From Bartonella sp. HY038 (GTDB lineage: Bacteria > Pseudomonadota > Alphaproteobacteria > Rhizobiales > Rhizobiaceae), in assembly GCF_014117425.1 (NCBI RefSeq), contig NZ_CP059725.1:2981001-3045000 (forward strand): a stretch of DNA of 64,000 nucleotides, read 5' to 3'. How positions within the stretch are numbered: position 1 is the first letter of the stretch; every line of letters starts with the position of its first letter. Position numbers and translations under genes: made by a program. The notes beneath the pieces are model-generated. The model was not told the origin of the DNA. It did no database searches and was given only the letters and a program-made list of their open reading frames with translations. Positions 10,293 to 17,599 of the stretch are shown one piece after another.

Positions 10293-11189
10293 CTATCCAT
10301 CCCCCAAGCAATCTAAAAACACGGTAGCAGCCAGCATATCGGCAACGCCACCCGGCGACAAATTGCGTTTAATGAAGTTATCATGTATTTCCGCGGCCTT
10401 TTTTTGCCAATCAATCTGTGTAATAGAACCATCTTTGATAAATTTTTGCGCAGTGTGCTGCGCAAAAGCCATTCCTTCAATACCTCCGCGATGCAGTAAA
10501 TTGGTGTCGCAGATTTTGGCTAACAATCGCATCGTTACATGAATCCGTTGTGCTTCTTCCACCTTTGTCCACTGGCGCGCCTCATGTAATGCCGGCAAAC
10601 CAATTTCATATAGGGATGGATAACCCCTTGCCGCCTCTTCACGCGCACCACCTGCGCCATATAAGCGCAATACTTTGGTGCCATGACTTGTCAAGCTAAT
10701 TGGCCCTTGTGAAATATCTTGCCCCCACTGATTGGCGATAATAGTACCTAGCTTTATAGGAAGCGAAAAATTTTGCGTTTTAAACCCATAGGCTGCGCAT
10801 AGTAAACCAAGAGCAAAGATTGCGCCACGATGGGCATTTATACCATTAGTTGCCTGTATCATTGCCTGTTCGGCAGCTATACCGATGCTGCGCAGTTCAC
10901 TCATTTGCGCGCTTTTTGTACCAGCAATAAATAAATCTTTAAAAAACGGTCGAATAGCATCAGCGCTCTTTGCCAATATTGCATAATCCATATCTGCATG
11001 CGCGCCATTATCTATATGACTTACAAGGCCGGGCTTTGGATAAGTTTGCAATTCCTTGATGAGGGCGTCATATGCTTTATTGGCAATGGCATCACCTTGT
11101 TGCCCAATATCATTAAAAACCAGACTGTTTTTTAACTGACCAAATTGTTTGTTAAACTGACCAGACTGTTTGTTTAACTGATAAGTCAT
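10293..11189 (-). CDS. mdcB: Triphosphoribosyl-dephospho-CoA synthase MdcB
   Basis: 298-aa CitG/MdcB-family enzyme. It makes 2'-(5''-triphosphoribosyl)-3'-dephospho-CoA from ATP and dephospho-CoA, the precursor of the MdcC prosthetic group. Family hallmarks are YPKPGLVSHIDNGAHADMD near the N-terminus, NAHRGAIFALGLL in the middle and HRGGIEGM towards the C-terminus. I chose the ATG at 11189 because GGGGGAG lies 7 nt upstream; an in-frame ATG at 11195 overlaps that site. The start lies inside the end of mdcG, giving an overlap of about 38 nt. The short repeat-like FNKQFGQLKN near the N-terminus is unusual. The gene lies between mdcG and mdcH, as in the Acinetobacter order. Confidence 0.92.
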   Translation of the reverse strand: MTYQLNKQSGQFNKQFGQLKNSLVFNDIGQQGDAIANKAYDALIKELQTYPKPGLVSHIDNGAHADMDYAILAKSADAIRPFFKDLFIAGTKSAQMSELRSIGIAAEQAMIQATNGINAHRGAIFALGLLCAAYGFKTQNFSLPIKLGTIIANQWGQDISQGPISLTSHGTKVLRLYGAGGAREEAARGYPSLYEIGLPALHEARQWTKVEEAQRIHVTMRLLAKICDTNLLHRGGIEGMAFAQHTAQKFIKDGSITQIDWQKKAAEIHDNFIKRNLSPGGVADMLAATVFLDCLGDG

Positions 11190-11820
11190 CGTCATTCTCC
11201 CCCACCCATGTTGCAAAAGGCATCAGCACCACACCAGTATTGGTTTTTACGATTATATCATCCTTATATTGACGTAATATTTCTTGATAATGAACTCCGC
11301 CCTTTGGTCTAATCAGCTCCACATCAATACGCATCAATGCAGTTTTATTGATGCTTTCAATGCTATTACATAGATTTAAAACATAATCTTGCCTTGGTAA
11401 GACAGTTAAGCACAAATCAAGATCGGAAGTTTTACTGATATAATGCATATTTGTTAGCGCTTGCCAGCATAGACTACCAAACACTCTAAAATTTGCGTCA
11501 ATTTGCATCATCGCCTTAATCAGGTTTTGCCAATCATAAGGTGCATAACGCGCTAACTCACTTAGCAAAGGTGGCGGAGTTGTTTTGCTTATGTGATGTT
11601 TATGAATTATGAGCGATATTCTTGCCTTGCCCATGGTTGGAGGTAAAGGCAAACCAAGCAACAGATCATCATTATTTTTCAGCATTGGTTGTTGCGTAAC
11701 AATGAGGGGGAAGTTTTTTGCCTCCCACTCTTTCAACACATCAAAGTGATATTGCTCATATAAAGCTTGCCAACCTGTCGCATCAAGCCAAACAAGGTCA
11801 TGACGATGAAAATCACCCAT
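11152..11820 (-). CDS. mdcG: Phosphoribosyl-dephospho-CoA transferase MdcG
   Basis: 222-aa holo-ACP synthase of malonate decarboxylase. It attaches the phosphoribosyl-dephospho-CoA group made by MdcB to a serine of MdcC, releasing pyrophosphate. The protein begins with the family-typical RHDLVWL and carries a nucleotidyltransferase-like core: GSLCWQALT, then SDLDLCLTV with paired acidic residues. The ATG at 11820 is preferred over upstream GTG/TTG codons. It overlaps the 3' end of the mdcD-mdcE fusion by 8 nt, and its own end overlaps mdcB, which suggests translational coupling. Confidence 0.9.
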   Translation of the reverse strand: MGDFHRHDLVWLDATGWQALYEQYHFDVLKEWEAKNFPLIVTQQPMLKNNDDLLLGLPLPPTMGKARISLIIHKHHISKTTPPPLLSELARYAPYDWQNLIKAMMQIDANFRVFGSLCWQALTNMHYISKTSDLDLCLTVLPRQDYVLNLCNSIESINKTALMRIDVELIRPKGGVHYQEILRQYKDDIIVKTNTGVVLMPFATWVGENDDDLSVKQTVWSV

Positions 11821-13522
11821 CACAATTCGCAAGTTTTATAACTGCATTTGACAAAGGCAATGTCTTTAATCGTCCCCCTCTTTCCAAGCCTAACTGCGCC
11901 CTTTTATCATGAGGGTGCTGCCCCTCAAGACTTTGATAAAGGCTAAGGAGTTTTTGCGCCTTTATATCGACATTGGCGTCATTTTGCCAAACCTCATCTA
12001 TCCCGCCAGTCTTATAAAGGTTTAGAAGCCCTGGAGCAAAAACCGGCGTTGCCTTGGCCATTTCGGTCAATTGATCAATCGATAATTTGGTAACCCGCGC
12101 CATTGATGGCAAATCCATCACGGCTGGATATGCATCAGGCAAGGCAATAAGTGATTGGGTGGCAAGAGCGCTGGCAATAAAAGCACCTGCCGCACTATGG
12201 CCGTATAAAACACCAATCGTTACATGCCCATTAAGCGAGGCAAAAATCAATGCTTTGGCCAATTGTGACAAATACTGATTAAGACCCAATAATTCATCAC
12301 GTTTGCTCATATTTTGGCTAGCAGAATCCACCAACACCAAAATTGGCTGCTTGGGATGATTTTCAACGATATTGATAATATGCCGCGATAAAATATTGGC
12401 ATCATCAATGGCAATTGGTGCACTATTAGCAATGCCAATAATATGACACGGCGTGCCATTTAAACTTGCTTGCCCGATAATATGATTATTACTCACCGTT
12501 ACCGTAAATTGGCCTGCAAACAAAGATGATAATAATTGATTTAACCCATCAGGCAATGGCTGGGTTGGCGTTGCAGTAGTTGTTGCGACATTTTTTGATG
12601 CATCACTGCAATAAGTTTGTTTTACGCCGCTTAAGAGGTGTAAAAATTGATCATCAGAAAGCGATGGAACTTCTTGCGCGTTGCTAATACCCGATTTTGT
12701 CCAAATATCGATTGCATCTTTGGCATCACCAAAATTATTAAGCCGGCTTTCAAGCTTTTCTTGCTGTTGCTTTAAAGCGGCAAACCCAAATTGCTCATCT
12801 TGCTCTAAAGCAGTAATTGCAGCGCGCCGAAATGCTAATATGTCATCGGCAACAAAATAGTCCGCATCCTGCATTAAGCTGCGATGTTTACCGCCCATTG
12901 TGCGCCACACAAGCGCACGATCGCGCGAGTCAAACTCCTCAACTCCTTTGTTGGTTTCAATAACTTCCGGGCCGCTTACACTCATGCGCCCATATTCGGA
13001 CATAACAATTTTACTGGCGCAAGCACTGATAAGACCAGCGCCCCCATAGCAACCAGAACGCCCGCCAATTAAAACCACAACCTTGATGCCAGAAAGCCGC
13101 GCCTCGACAACTGCCCGCATAATTTCAGCAATCGCAATTTCACCAGCATTGGCTTCTTGCAATCGCACGCCGCCGCTATCAAGCAAAAGCACAAGATCAT
13201 GGTTTTCATGCTGTGCCGCCTTTATCAGCCCTAGCAATTTTGCACCATGAACCTCGCCAATTGCACCGCCCATAAAACGCCCCTCTTGCGCGGCAATGAA
13301 TATCGGCTTTTGCTCAAGCATGGCACGGCCAATAACAATACCATCATCAAATTGTTCTGGTAGATTGAACAATTTAAGATGTGGGCTAACAACTCGTTGT
13401 TCTGGGCCGATAAATTCTTGAAAACTATGCTTATCAACCAGATAATCTATTCTTTGTCGCGCACTTGCTTCATAATAGCTTATAGATTCATTTTGATTGG
13501 AAAGTTGAGCTGAATTCGTCAT
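11813..13522 (-). CDS. mdcD-mdcE: Malonate decarboxylase beta-gamma fusion, MdcD-MdcE
   Basis: 569-aa protein that joins two normally separate decarboxylase subunits. Residues 1 to about 285 are MdcD (beta), with crotonase-fold motifs such as LLDSGGVRLQEANAGE, GGRSGCYGGAGL and SEYGRMSVSGPEVIE. After a Thr/Pro/Ala-rich linker (about 286-305), residues 306-569 are MdcE (gamma), with PILVLVDSASQNMSKRDELL and GVLYGHSAAGAFI. Together they decarboxylate malonyl on the carrier protein to acetyl. MdcD is usually about 280 aa and MdcE about 265 aa, so both halves are full length. The start overlaps the mdcC stop by 4 nt (ATGA). The frame is open across the junction with a sensible linker, so the fusion looks genuine. 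Confidence 0.92.
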   Translation of the reverse strand: MTNSAQLSNQNESISYYEASARQRIDYLVDKHSFQEFIGPEQRVVSPHLKLFNLPEQFDDGIVIGRAMLEQKPIFIAAQEGRFMGGAIGEVHGAKLLGLIKAAQHENHDLVLLLDSGGVRLQEANAGEIAIAEIMRAVVEARLSGIKVVVLIGGRSGCYGGAGLISACASKIVMSEYGRMSVSGPEVIETNKGVEEFDSRDRALVWRTMGGKHRSLMQDADYFVADDILAFRRAAITALEQDEQFGFAALKQQQEKLESRLNNFGDAKDAIDIWTKSGISNAQEVPSLSDDQFLHLLSGVKQTYCSDASKNVATTTATPTQPLPDGLNQLLSSLFAGQFTVTVSNNHIIGQASLNGTPCHIIGIANSAPIAIDDANILSRHIINIVENHPKQPILVLVDSASQNMSKRDELLGLNQYLSQLAKALIFASLNGHVTIGVLYGHSAAGAFIASALATQSLIALPDAYPAVMDLPSMARVTKLSIDQLTEMAKATPVFAPGLLNLYKTGGIDEVWQNDANVDIKAQKLLSLYQSLEGQHPHDKRAQLGLERGGRLKTLPLSNAVIKLANCDG

Positions 13523-13833
13523 TCGACTTCCTCCATTAAACGCAAGGCTTGTGCAAGACGCAGCGACACCGTATCAGGTCGCGCCCCACCATCATTAATC
13601 GATATGCGCAAACCACCAACCGCATACTGCTCGACAAAATCTCCCATCACCGCTTGCCATATTGGCTCAAAGCCATGCGAAGCTGTTTCCACATCAATGA
13701 TACAACGGGTTTTATCATCAATGCGCTCCACCAAAGCCTCAAGATTACCCGAGGCAACAACGCCGATAATGACTTGCTTTCTTTGGGGTTGCGCCGCCTT
13801 ATTGGTTAAAAACTCAAATTTCATGTTTTCCAT
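13519..13833 (-). CDS. mdcC: Malonate decarboxylase acyl carrier protein (delta subunit) MdcC
   Basis: 104-aa carrier protein that holds the phosphoribosyl-dephospho-CoA arm. Malonyl and acetyl are carried on its thiol while MdcA swaps acetyl for malonyl and MdcDE decarboxylates. The probable modified residue is Ser28 in VVASGNLEAL, matching the SGxLE context known in this family. I chose the ATG at 13833 because GGGGAG lies 6 nt upstream; longer in-frame starts would overlap mdcA. The gene begins 11 nt after the mdcA stop and ends in a 4-nt ATGA overlap with the mdcD-mdcE fusion. Confidence 0.92.
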   Translation of the reverse strand: MENMKFEFLTNKAAQPQRKQVIIGVVASGNLEALVERIDDKTRCIIDVETASHGFEPIWQAVMGDFVEQYAVGGLRISINDGGARPDTVSLRLAQALRLMEEVE

Positions 13834-13844
13834 GATTGCTCCCC

Positions 13845-15491
13845 TCACCAATTACGAAAACGGCTAGGAGGATTGTAAAGCCCCCCTGATTGCACCATAA
13901 TATCCTTGATGGAACGCGCGGCCAAGTAACGCCGATCAGCATCAAGCGGATCAATGCCCAAATCAATGGGGCGCTGAATAACACCGCGCGCCCTTAAAGT
14001 TTCCACCATTTTTTTATCACGCTGACGACCAATATCCGTATAGCCGGCAACACCGCGAATGGCTTGCTCGCGCTCAGTTGCATTGCGGCAAAGCAATAAA
14101 TTGGCAATGCCTTCTTCGGTTACAATATGGCTAACATCGTCATTATAAACCATAATTGGCGCAAGATCGAGGCCAAGCTTTTCGGCCAAAATTTCGGCAT
14201 CCAACTTCTCGACAAAAAGCGGCACATTATTAGCACCAAAGGTTTCTCCAAGTTGCACGACAAGCTTTCGACCACGGCGTAAATTCGCAGGGATGTCGGG
14301 CTGTGCTTCTTCCCCTGCCTTTAACCAAGCAGGGCTACTATGACGGCGACCATGGGGGTCTGACCCCATATTGGGCGCTCCACCAAACCCCGCCACACGA
14401 TCAGTAGTAATTGTGGAACTATGACCATTAAGATCAATTTGCAAGGTTGAGCCAATAAACATATCACAAGCATAAAGGCCTGCGGTTTGGCAAAAAGCTC
14501 GGTTAGAGCGCAGTGAGCCATCAGGCCCCGTAAAGAAAACATCCGGACGCGCCCGAATATAGTCCTCCATGCCAACCTCAGATCCAAAACAGTGGATCTG
14601 CTCCACCCATCCCGCTTCAATGGCTGGAATTAGGGTTGGATGCGGATTTAAGGCAAAATGCGTGCAGGATTTGCCTTTTAGCCCCAGCTTTTCGCCATAA
14701 GTGGGCAATAATAACTCAATAGCTGCCGTACTAAAACCAATACCGTGATTAAGTCGCTTGACCTCATAGGGAAGATAGATGCCTTTTAGCGCCATCATCG
14801 CAATCAAGATTTGCGTTTCAGTTATTGCACCGGGGTCACGGGTAAATAATGGCTCAACATAAAACGGCTTTTGCGCATCAACCACAAAATGCACAAGATC
14901 ACCTGGAATATCAACACGGGGAACCTTATCAACAATTTCGCCCACTTGCGCAATAACCAAACCGCTTTTATAGGCGGTTGCCTCGACAACTGTTGGGGTA
15001 TCTTCTGTATTGGGACCAGTGTAAAGATTACCATGCTTATCCGCGCTTACGGCGGCAATTAATGCAACATTAGGTGTTAAATCAATGAAGTAACGGGCGA
15101 ATAATTCAAGATATGTATGCACCGCGCCAAGTTCAATTTTGCCGCCAAACAGCATGCGGGCGATACGCGCCGATTGCGGCCCCGAATAAGAATAATCAAG
15201 CCGTTTGGCAATGCCTTTTTCAAAAACATCCAAATGCTCTGGTAAAACAATGCCCGATTGCACCATATGCAAATTATTAAGCTGGTCGGCATCTTGCGCA
15301 GCTAGCGCTTTAGCTAATATATCCGCCTGTTTTTGATTATCCCCCTCAAGGCAAACACGGTCGCCAGAACGGATCACCGCCGCCAATAATTTTTCAGTAT
15401 TTGTCCGCTCGACAATTTTACCTTTAGCAAAGGCGCTCCCCGACGCAATTCTTTGCTCCAATGCTTGTTTTTGGCAGTTCCAGTTTCTCAT
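13845..15491 (-). CDS. mdcA: Malonate decarboxylase alpha subunit MdcA (acetyl-ACP:malonate ACP-transferase)
   Basis: 548-aa CoA-transferase-like subunit. It exchanges the acetyl on MdcC for free malonate, giving malonyl-ACP and acetate. The family is clear from its length (about 550 aa) and motifs such as GDRVCLEGDNQKQAD near the N-terminus, TGPNTEDTPTVVEATAYKSG, VKRLNHGIGFSTAAIELLLP and VAGFGGAPNMGSDPHGRRH. The ATG at 15491 is preferred because AGGAGGA sits 6 nt before it and overlaps a possible earlier start. It is the first gene of the minus-strand mdc operon and faces the transporter unit across about 110 bp, an arrangement that allows one regulator to control both. Confidence 0.95.
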   Translation of the reverse strand: MRNWNCQKQALEQRIASGSAFAKGKIVERTNTEKLLAAVIRSGDRVCLEGDNQKQADILAKALAAQDADQLNNLHMVQSGIVLPEHLDVFEKGIAKRLDYSYSGPQSARIARMLFGGKIELGAVHTYLELFARYFIDLTPNVALIAAVSADKHGNLYTGPNTEDTPTVVEATAYKSGLVIAQVGEIVDKVPRVDIPGDLVHFVVDAQKPFYVEPLFTRDPGAITETQILIAMMALKGIYLPYEVKRLNHGIGFSTAAIELLLPTYGEKLGLKGKSCTHFALNPHPTLIPAIEAGWVEQIHCFGSEVGMEDYIRARPDVFFTGPDGSLRSNRAFCQTAGLYACDMFIGSTLQIDLNGHSSTITTDRVAGFGGAPNMGSDPHGRRHSSPAWLKAGEEAQPDIPANLRRGRKLVVQLGETFGANNVPLFVEKLDAEILAEKLGLDLAPIMVYNDDVSHIVTEEGIANLLLCRNATEREQAIRGVAGYTDIGRQRDKKMVETLRARGVIQRPIDLGIDPLDADRRYLAARSIKDIMVQSGGLYNPPSRFRNW

Positions 15492-15506
15492 CGAGTCCTC
15501 CTGCAT

Positions 15507-15604
15507 ACAAATATAAAGATAATCTATCTCAATGTATTTATATTGTCCATAATATTTTTTTGTGTATACTATAAATCATATTTATCCAGTGGGAGGATAC
15601 ATAA
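15507..15604. promoter_or_regulatory. Divergent mdcA / madLM promoter region with candidate GntR operator
   Basis: The two malonate transcription units share this region. On the plus strand TTGTCC (15543-15548), a 16-bp gap and TATACT (15565-15570) form a plausible promoter. The palindrome GTATAC (15564-15569), within TTGTGTATACTATA, overlaps the -10. From memory, the Acinetobacter malonate repressor MdcY binds ATTGTATACAAT, which shares this core, so this is a candidate operator for the GntR protein at 16874. A strong ribosome-binding site, GGGAGGA, follows at about 15591. Confidence 0.5.
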
Positions 15605-15697
15605 ATGAGGAAAAAATCTAAAACGCAATACATTTTTCATTCATATGGGGAAGCTGTCCTTTGGGGGAAACTGCAATTGGCAGCATGGGAGGGGTAA
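15605..15697 (+). CDS. 30-aa leader ORF directly upstream of madL
   Basis: Short ORF encoding a basic, aromatic-rich peptide of 30 aa beginning MRKKSKTQYIF. It has a near-ideal ribosome-binding site (GGGAGGA, about 8 nt before the ATG). Its TAA stop directly abuts the madL ATG (TAAATG), and its last codons contain the GGGAGGGG that serves madL. This supports real translation and coupling to the transporter genes. It could be a leader peptide, a small accessory membrane-associated protein, or just a coupling device. I do not recognise a family. Confidence 0.45.
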   Translation: MRKKSKTQYIFHSYGEAVLWGKLQLAAWEG

Positions 15698-16108
15698 ATG
15701 ACTATATCAGGTGTCGCACTTCTGGCGATTTGCACCCTATTGGGTGGTTTTTTAGGAGATTTATTGGGTAAAATTCTTGGCGTGCATGCCAATGTTGGCG
15801 GTGTTGGTATAGCGATGATGCTATTAATCGCTATGCGTTTATGGCTCAAAAATAAAAATATTTTAAGTCGCGGCGTTATTTTTGGCGTTGAGTTTTGGGG
15901 TAGTCTTTATATCCCGATCGTGGTCGCCATGGCAGCCAGCCAAAATGTTGTTGCAGCGGTTGAAGGTGGGCCACTCGTTGTTATTGCTGCAGTGAGCGCT
16001 GTTGCTGTTTGTTTTGCTTCAGTTGCAATTATCGGCAAAATGAGTGGCACAGTGGAAACCATGGACGAGATTGAAGCACGCGAAAAAGCGGAGGGCAAAA
16101 ATGGTTGA
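15698..16108 (+). CDS. madL: Malonate transporter subunit MadL
   Basis: 136-aa membrane protein, the smaller subunit of the two-component MadL-MadM malonate carrier in the inner membrane. It has about four hydrophobic segments and family motifs such as GxLLGKILGVHANVGGVGIAM in the first third. The start follows GGGAGGGG by 3-4 nt and directly abuts the upstream leader ORF. The stop codon overlaps the madM start by 8 nt (ATGGTTGA), as expected for subunits made together. It supplies malonate to the divergent decarboxylase operon. Confidence 0.92.
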   Translation: MTISGVALLAICTLLGGFLGDLLGKILGVHANVGGVGIAMMLLIAMRLWLKNKNILSRGVIFGVEFWGSLYIPIVVAMAASQNVVAAVEGGPLVVIAAVSAVAVCFASVAIIGKMSGTVETMDEIEAREKAEGKNG

Positions 16109-16862
16109 GATGATTATGAGCGTTTTGCAACATAATGCGCTAATTACTGCTTTTGCCTTTATCGGTATTGTCATGTGGATTTCAGCCATGCTGTCCAAAT
16201 ATCTAACCTTTGGGCGCGTACATGGGTCAGCGATTGCCATTATCATCGGCCTTGCCCTTGCCTTTTGGGGCGGCATCGCGACCGGCGGTCAAAAGGGGCT
16301 TGCCGATGTGGTTGGCTTAACCGGCATTGGCTTAATGGGCGGCGCTATGTTGCGCGATTTTGCAATTGTTGCCACCGCTTTTGAGGTGGATGTTGAACAA
16401 GCAAAAAAGGCAGGTATTATTGGCTTTGTTGCATTATTACTTGGAACATTTTTTCCCTTCATCGTGGGAGTAATCATTGCTTTTGCCTTTGGCTACACCG
16501 ACCCGATTGCCTTAACAACAATTGGCGCCGGGGCAGTTACCTATATTGTTGGCCCAGTAACAGGTGCGGCAATTGGTGCCGATTCTGCCGTTATGGCGAT
16601 ATCAATTGCGACTGGCGTTTTAAAAGCAATTTTGGTAATGATTGGTACGCCCTTTGTTGCCAAGATGATTGGTCTTAACAATCCACGATCAGCCATGGTT
16701 TTTGGCGGGCTCATGGGGACGGTCAGCGGGGTTAGTGGTGGCTTGGCTGCAACGGATAGGCGTTTGGTGCCTTATGGCGCCCTAACCGCAACATTTCATA
16801 CCGGTCTTGGTTGCCTTTTGGGGCCATCAATATTATTTCTTGCAGTAAAAATGATCTTTTAA
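16101..16862 (+). CDS. madM: Malonate transporter subunit MadM
   Basis: 253-aa polytopic inner-membrane protein, the larger subunit of the MadLM malonate importer. Hydrophobic segments fill most of the length, with Gly-rich helices such as GAVTYIVGPVTGAAIGAD and a late conserved VFGGLMGTVSGVSGG. The ATG at 16101 is favoured because GGAGGG precedes it; a longer frame reaching back to 16044 would lie within madL. Its last codons are followed after only 11 nt by the GntR regulator, so transporter and regulator are probably one transcript. Confidence 0.92.
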   Translation: MVEMIMSVLQHNALITAFAFIGIVMWISAMLSKYLTFGRVHGSAIAIIIGLALAFWGGIATGGQKGLADVVGLTGIGLMGGAMLRDFAIVATAFEVDVEQAKKAGIIGFVALLLGTFFPFIVGVIIAFAFGYTDPIALTTIGAGAVTYIVGPVTGAAIGADSAVMAISIATGVLKAILVMIGTPFVAKMIGLNNPRSAMVFGGLMGTVSGVSGGLAATDRRLVPYGALTATFHTGLGCLLGPSILFLAVKMIF

Positions 16863-16873
16863 AGAAGTTGAAT

Positions 16874-17560
16874 ATGAGTGAAAAATTTGGTGGCGATGAA
16901 CAAACGGTTTTATTATCCGAACGCATTAGAAATGCTTTAAGCGATGAAATCACCGATGGCACCCTGCCACCAGGCTCTGATTTGGACGAGCAGCAACTTG
17001 CAATAAAATATGGCGTTTCGCGCACCCCCGTGCGCGAAGCTTTACGTCATTTGGAGGCCAATGGCCTTGCTGAAAAACGCGGCCGGCGCGGTCTTATTGT
17101 TACACCGCTAACTGCTGAGCGCATTATGGACATGTTTGAAGCAACGGCTGAAATTGAAGCGGTCTGCGTTCGCCTTGCCACTTATAGAATGACACCGCTT
17201 GAGCGGTGTACCTTAATGGAACTTCATGAACAATCACACGACATGGTCATTAACAATAAAATCGATGATTATGACCGCATGAACCGTAAGTTTCATGAAA
17301 AAATCTATCATGCCACCCATAATCGGTTTTTAGAAGAACAGGCCATTGCTATTCGCTCCAAATTAAGTGCTTTTCGCCGCCTGCAATTGCACGAAAACAA
17401 TCGTATTAGTAGATCTCGCCAAGAACATGATATGGTTATGCAAGCCATATCACAAGGCGATGGTGAAAAAGCTGCTCTTTACATGCGCGCCCATATGTTA
17501 AATGCCGCCACCGCACTTGCCCATTATATTGAACAGCGCATCAATAAAGAGGCAACTTAA
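16874..17560 (+). CDS. GntR family (FCD subfamily) regulator, probable malonate repressor
   Basis: 228-aa transcription factor. Residues 10-78 form the GntR winged helix-turn-helix (YGVSRTPVREALRHLEANGL, then an RGRRGLIV wing). Residues 85-225 form an all-helical FCD effector domain with the conserved metal/ligand histidines (NRKFHEKIYHATHN and a later MRAHM). It is the third annotated gene of the plus-strand transporter unit and probably senses malonate or malonyl-CoA, controlling both divergent units through the GTATAC palindrome near 15564. It plays the role of MdcY in Acinetobacter, although many mdc operons use a LysR protein instead. I take the ATG at 16874 rather than an upstream codon inside madM. 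Confidence 0.85.
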   Translation: MSEKFGGDEQTVLLSERIRNALSDEITDGTLPPGSDLDEQQLAIKYGVSRTPVREALRHLEANGLAEKRGRRGLIVTPLTAERIMDMFEATAEIEAVCVRLATYRMTPLERCTLMELHEQSHDMVINNKIDDYDRMNRKFHEKIYHATHNRFLEEQAIAIRSKLSAFRRLQLHENNRISRSRQEHDMVMQAISQGDGEKAALYMRAHMLNAATALAHYIEQRINKEAT

Positions 17561-17599
17561 TTTTTTACGTTTTTATCTCAGCTCGATTTATCAAACCAA

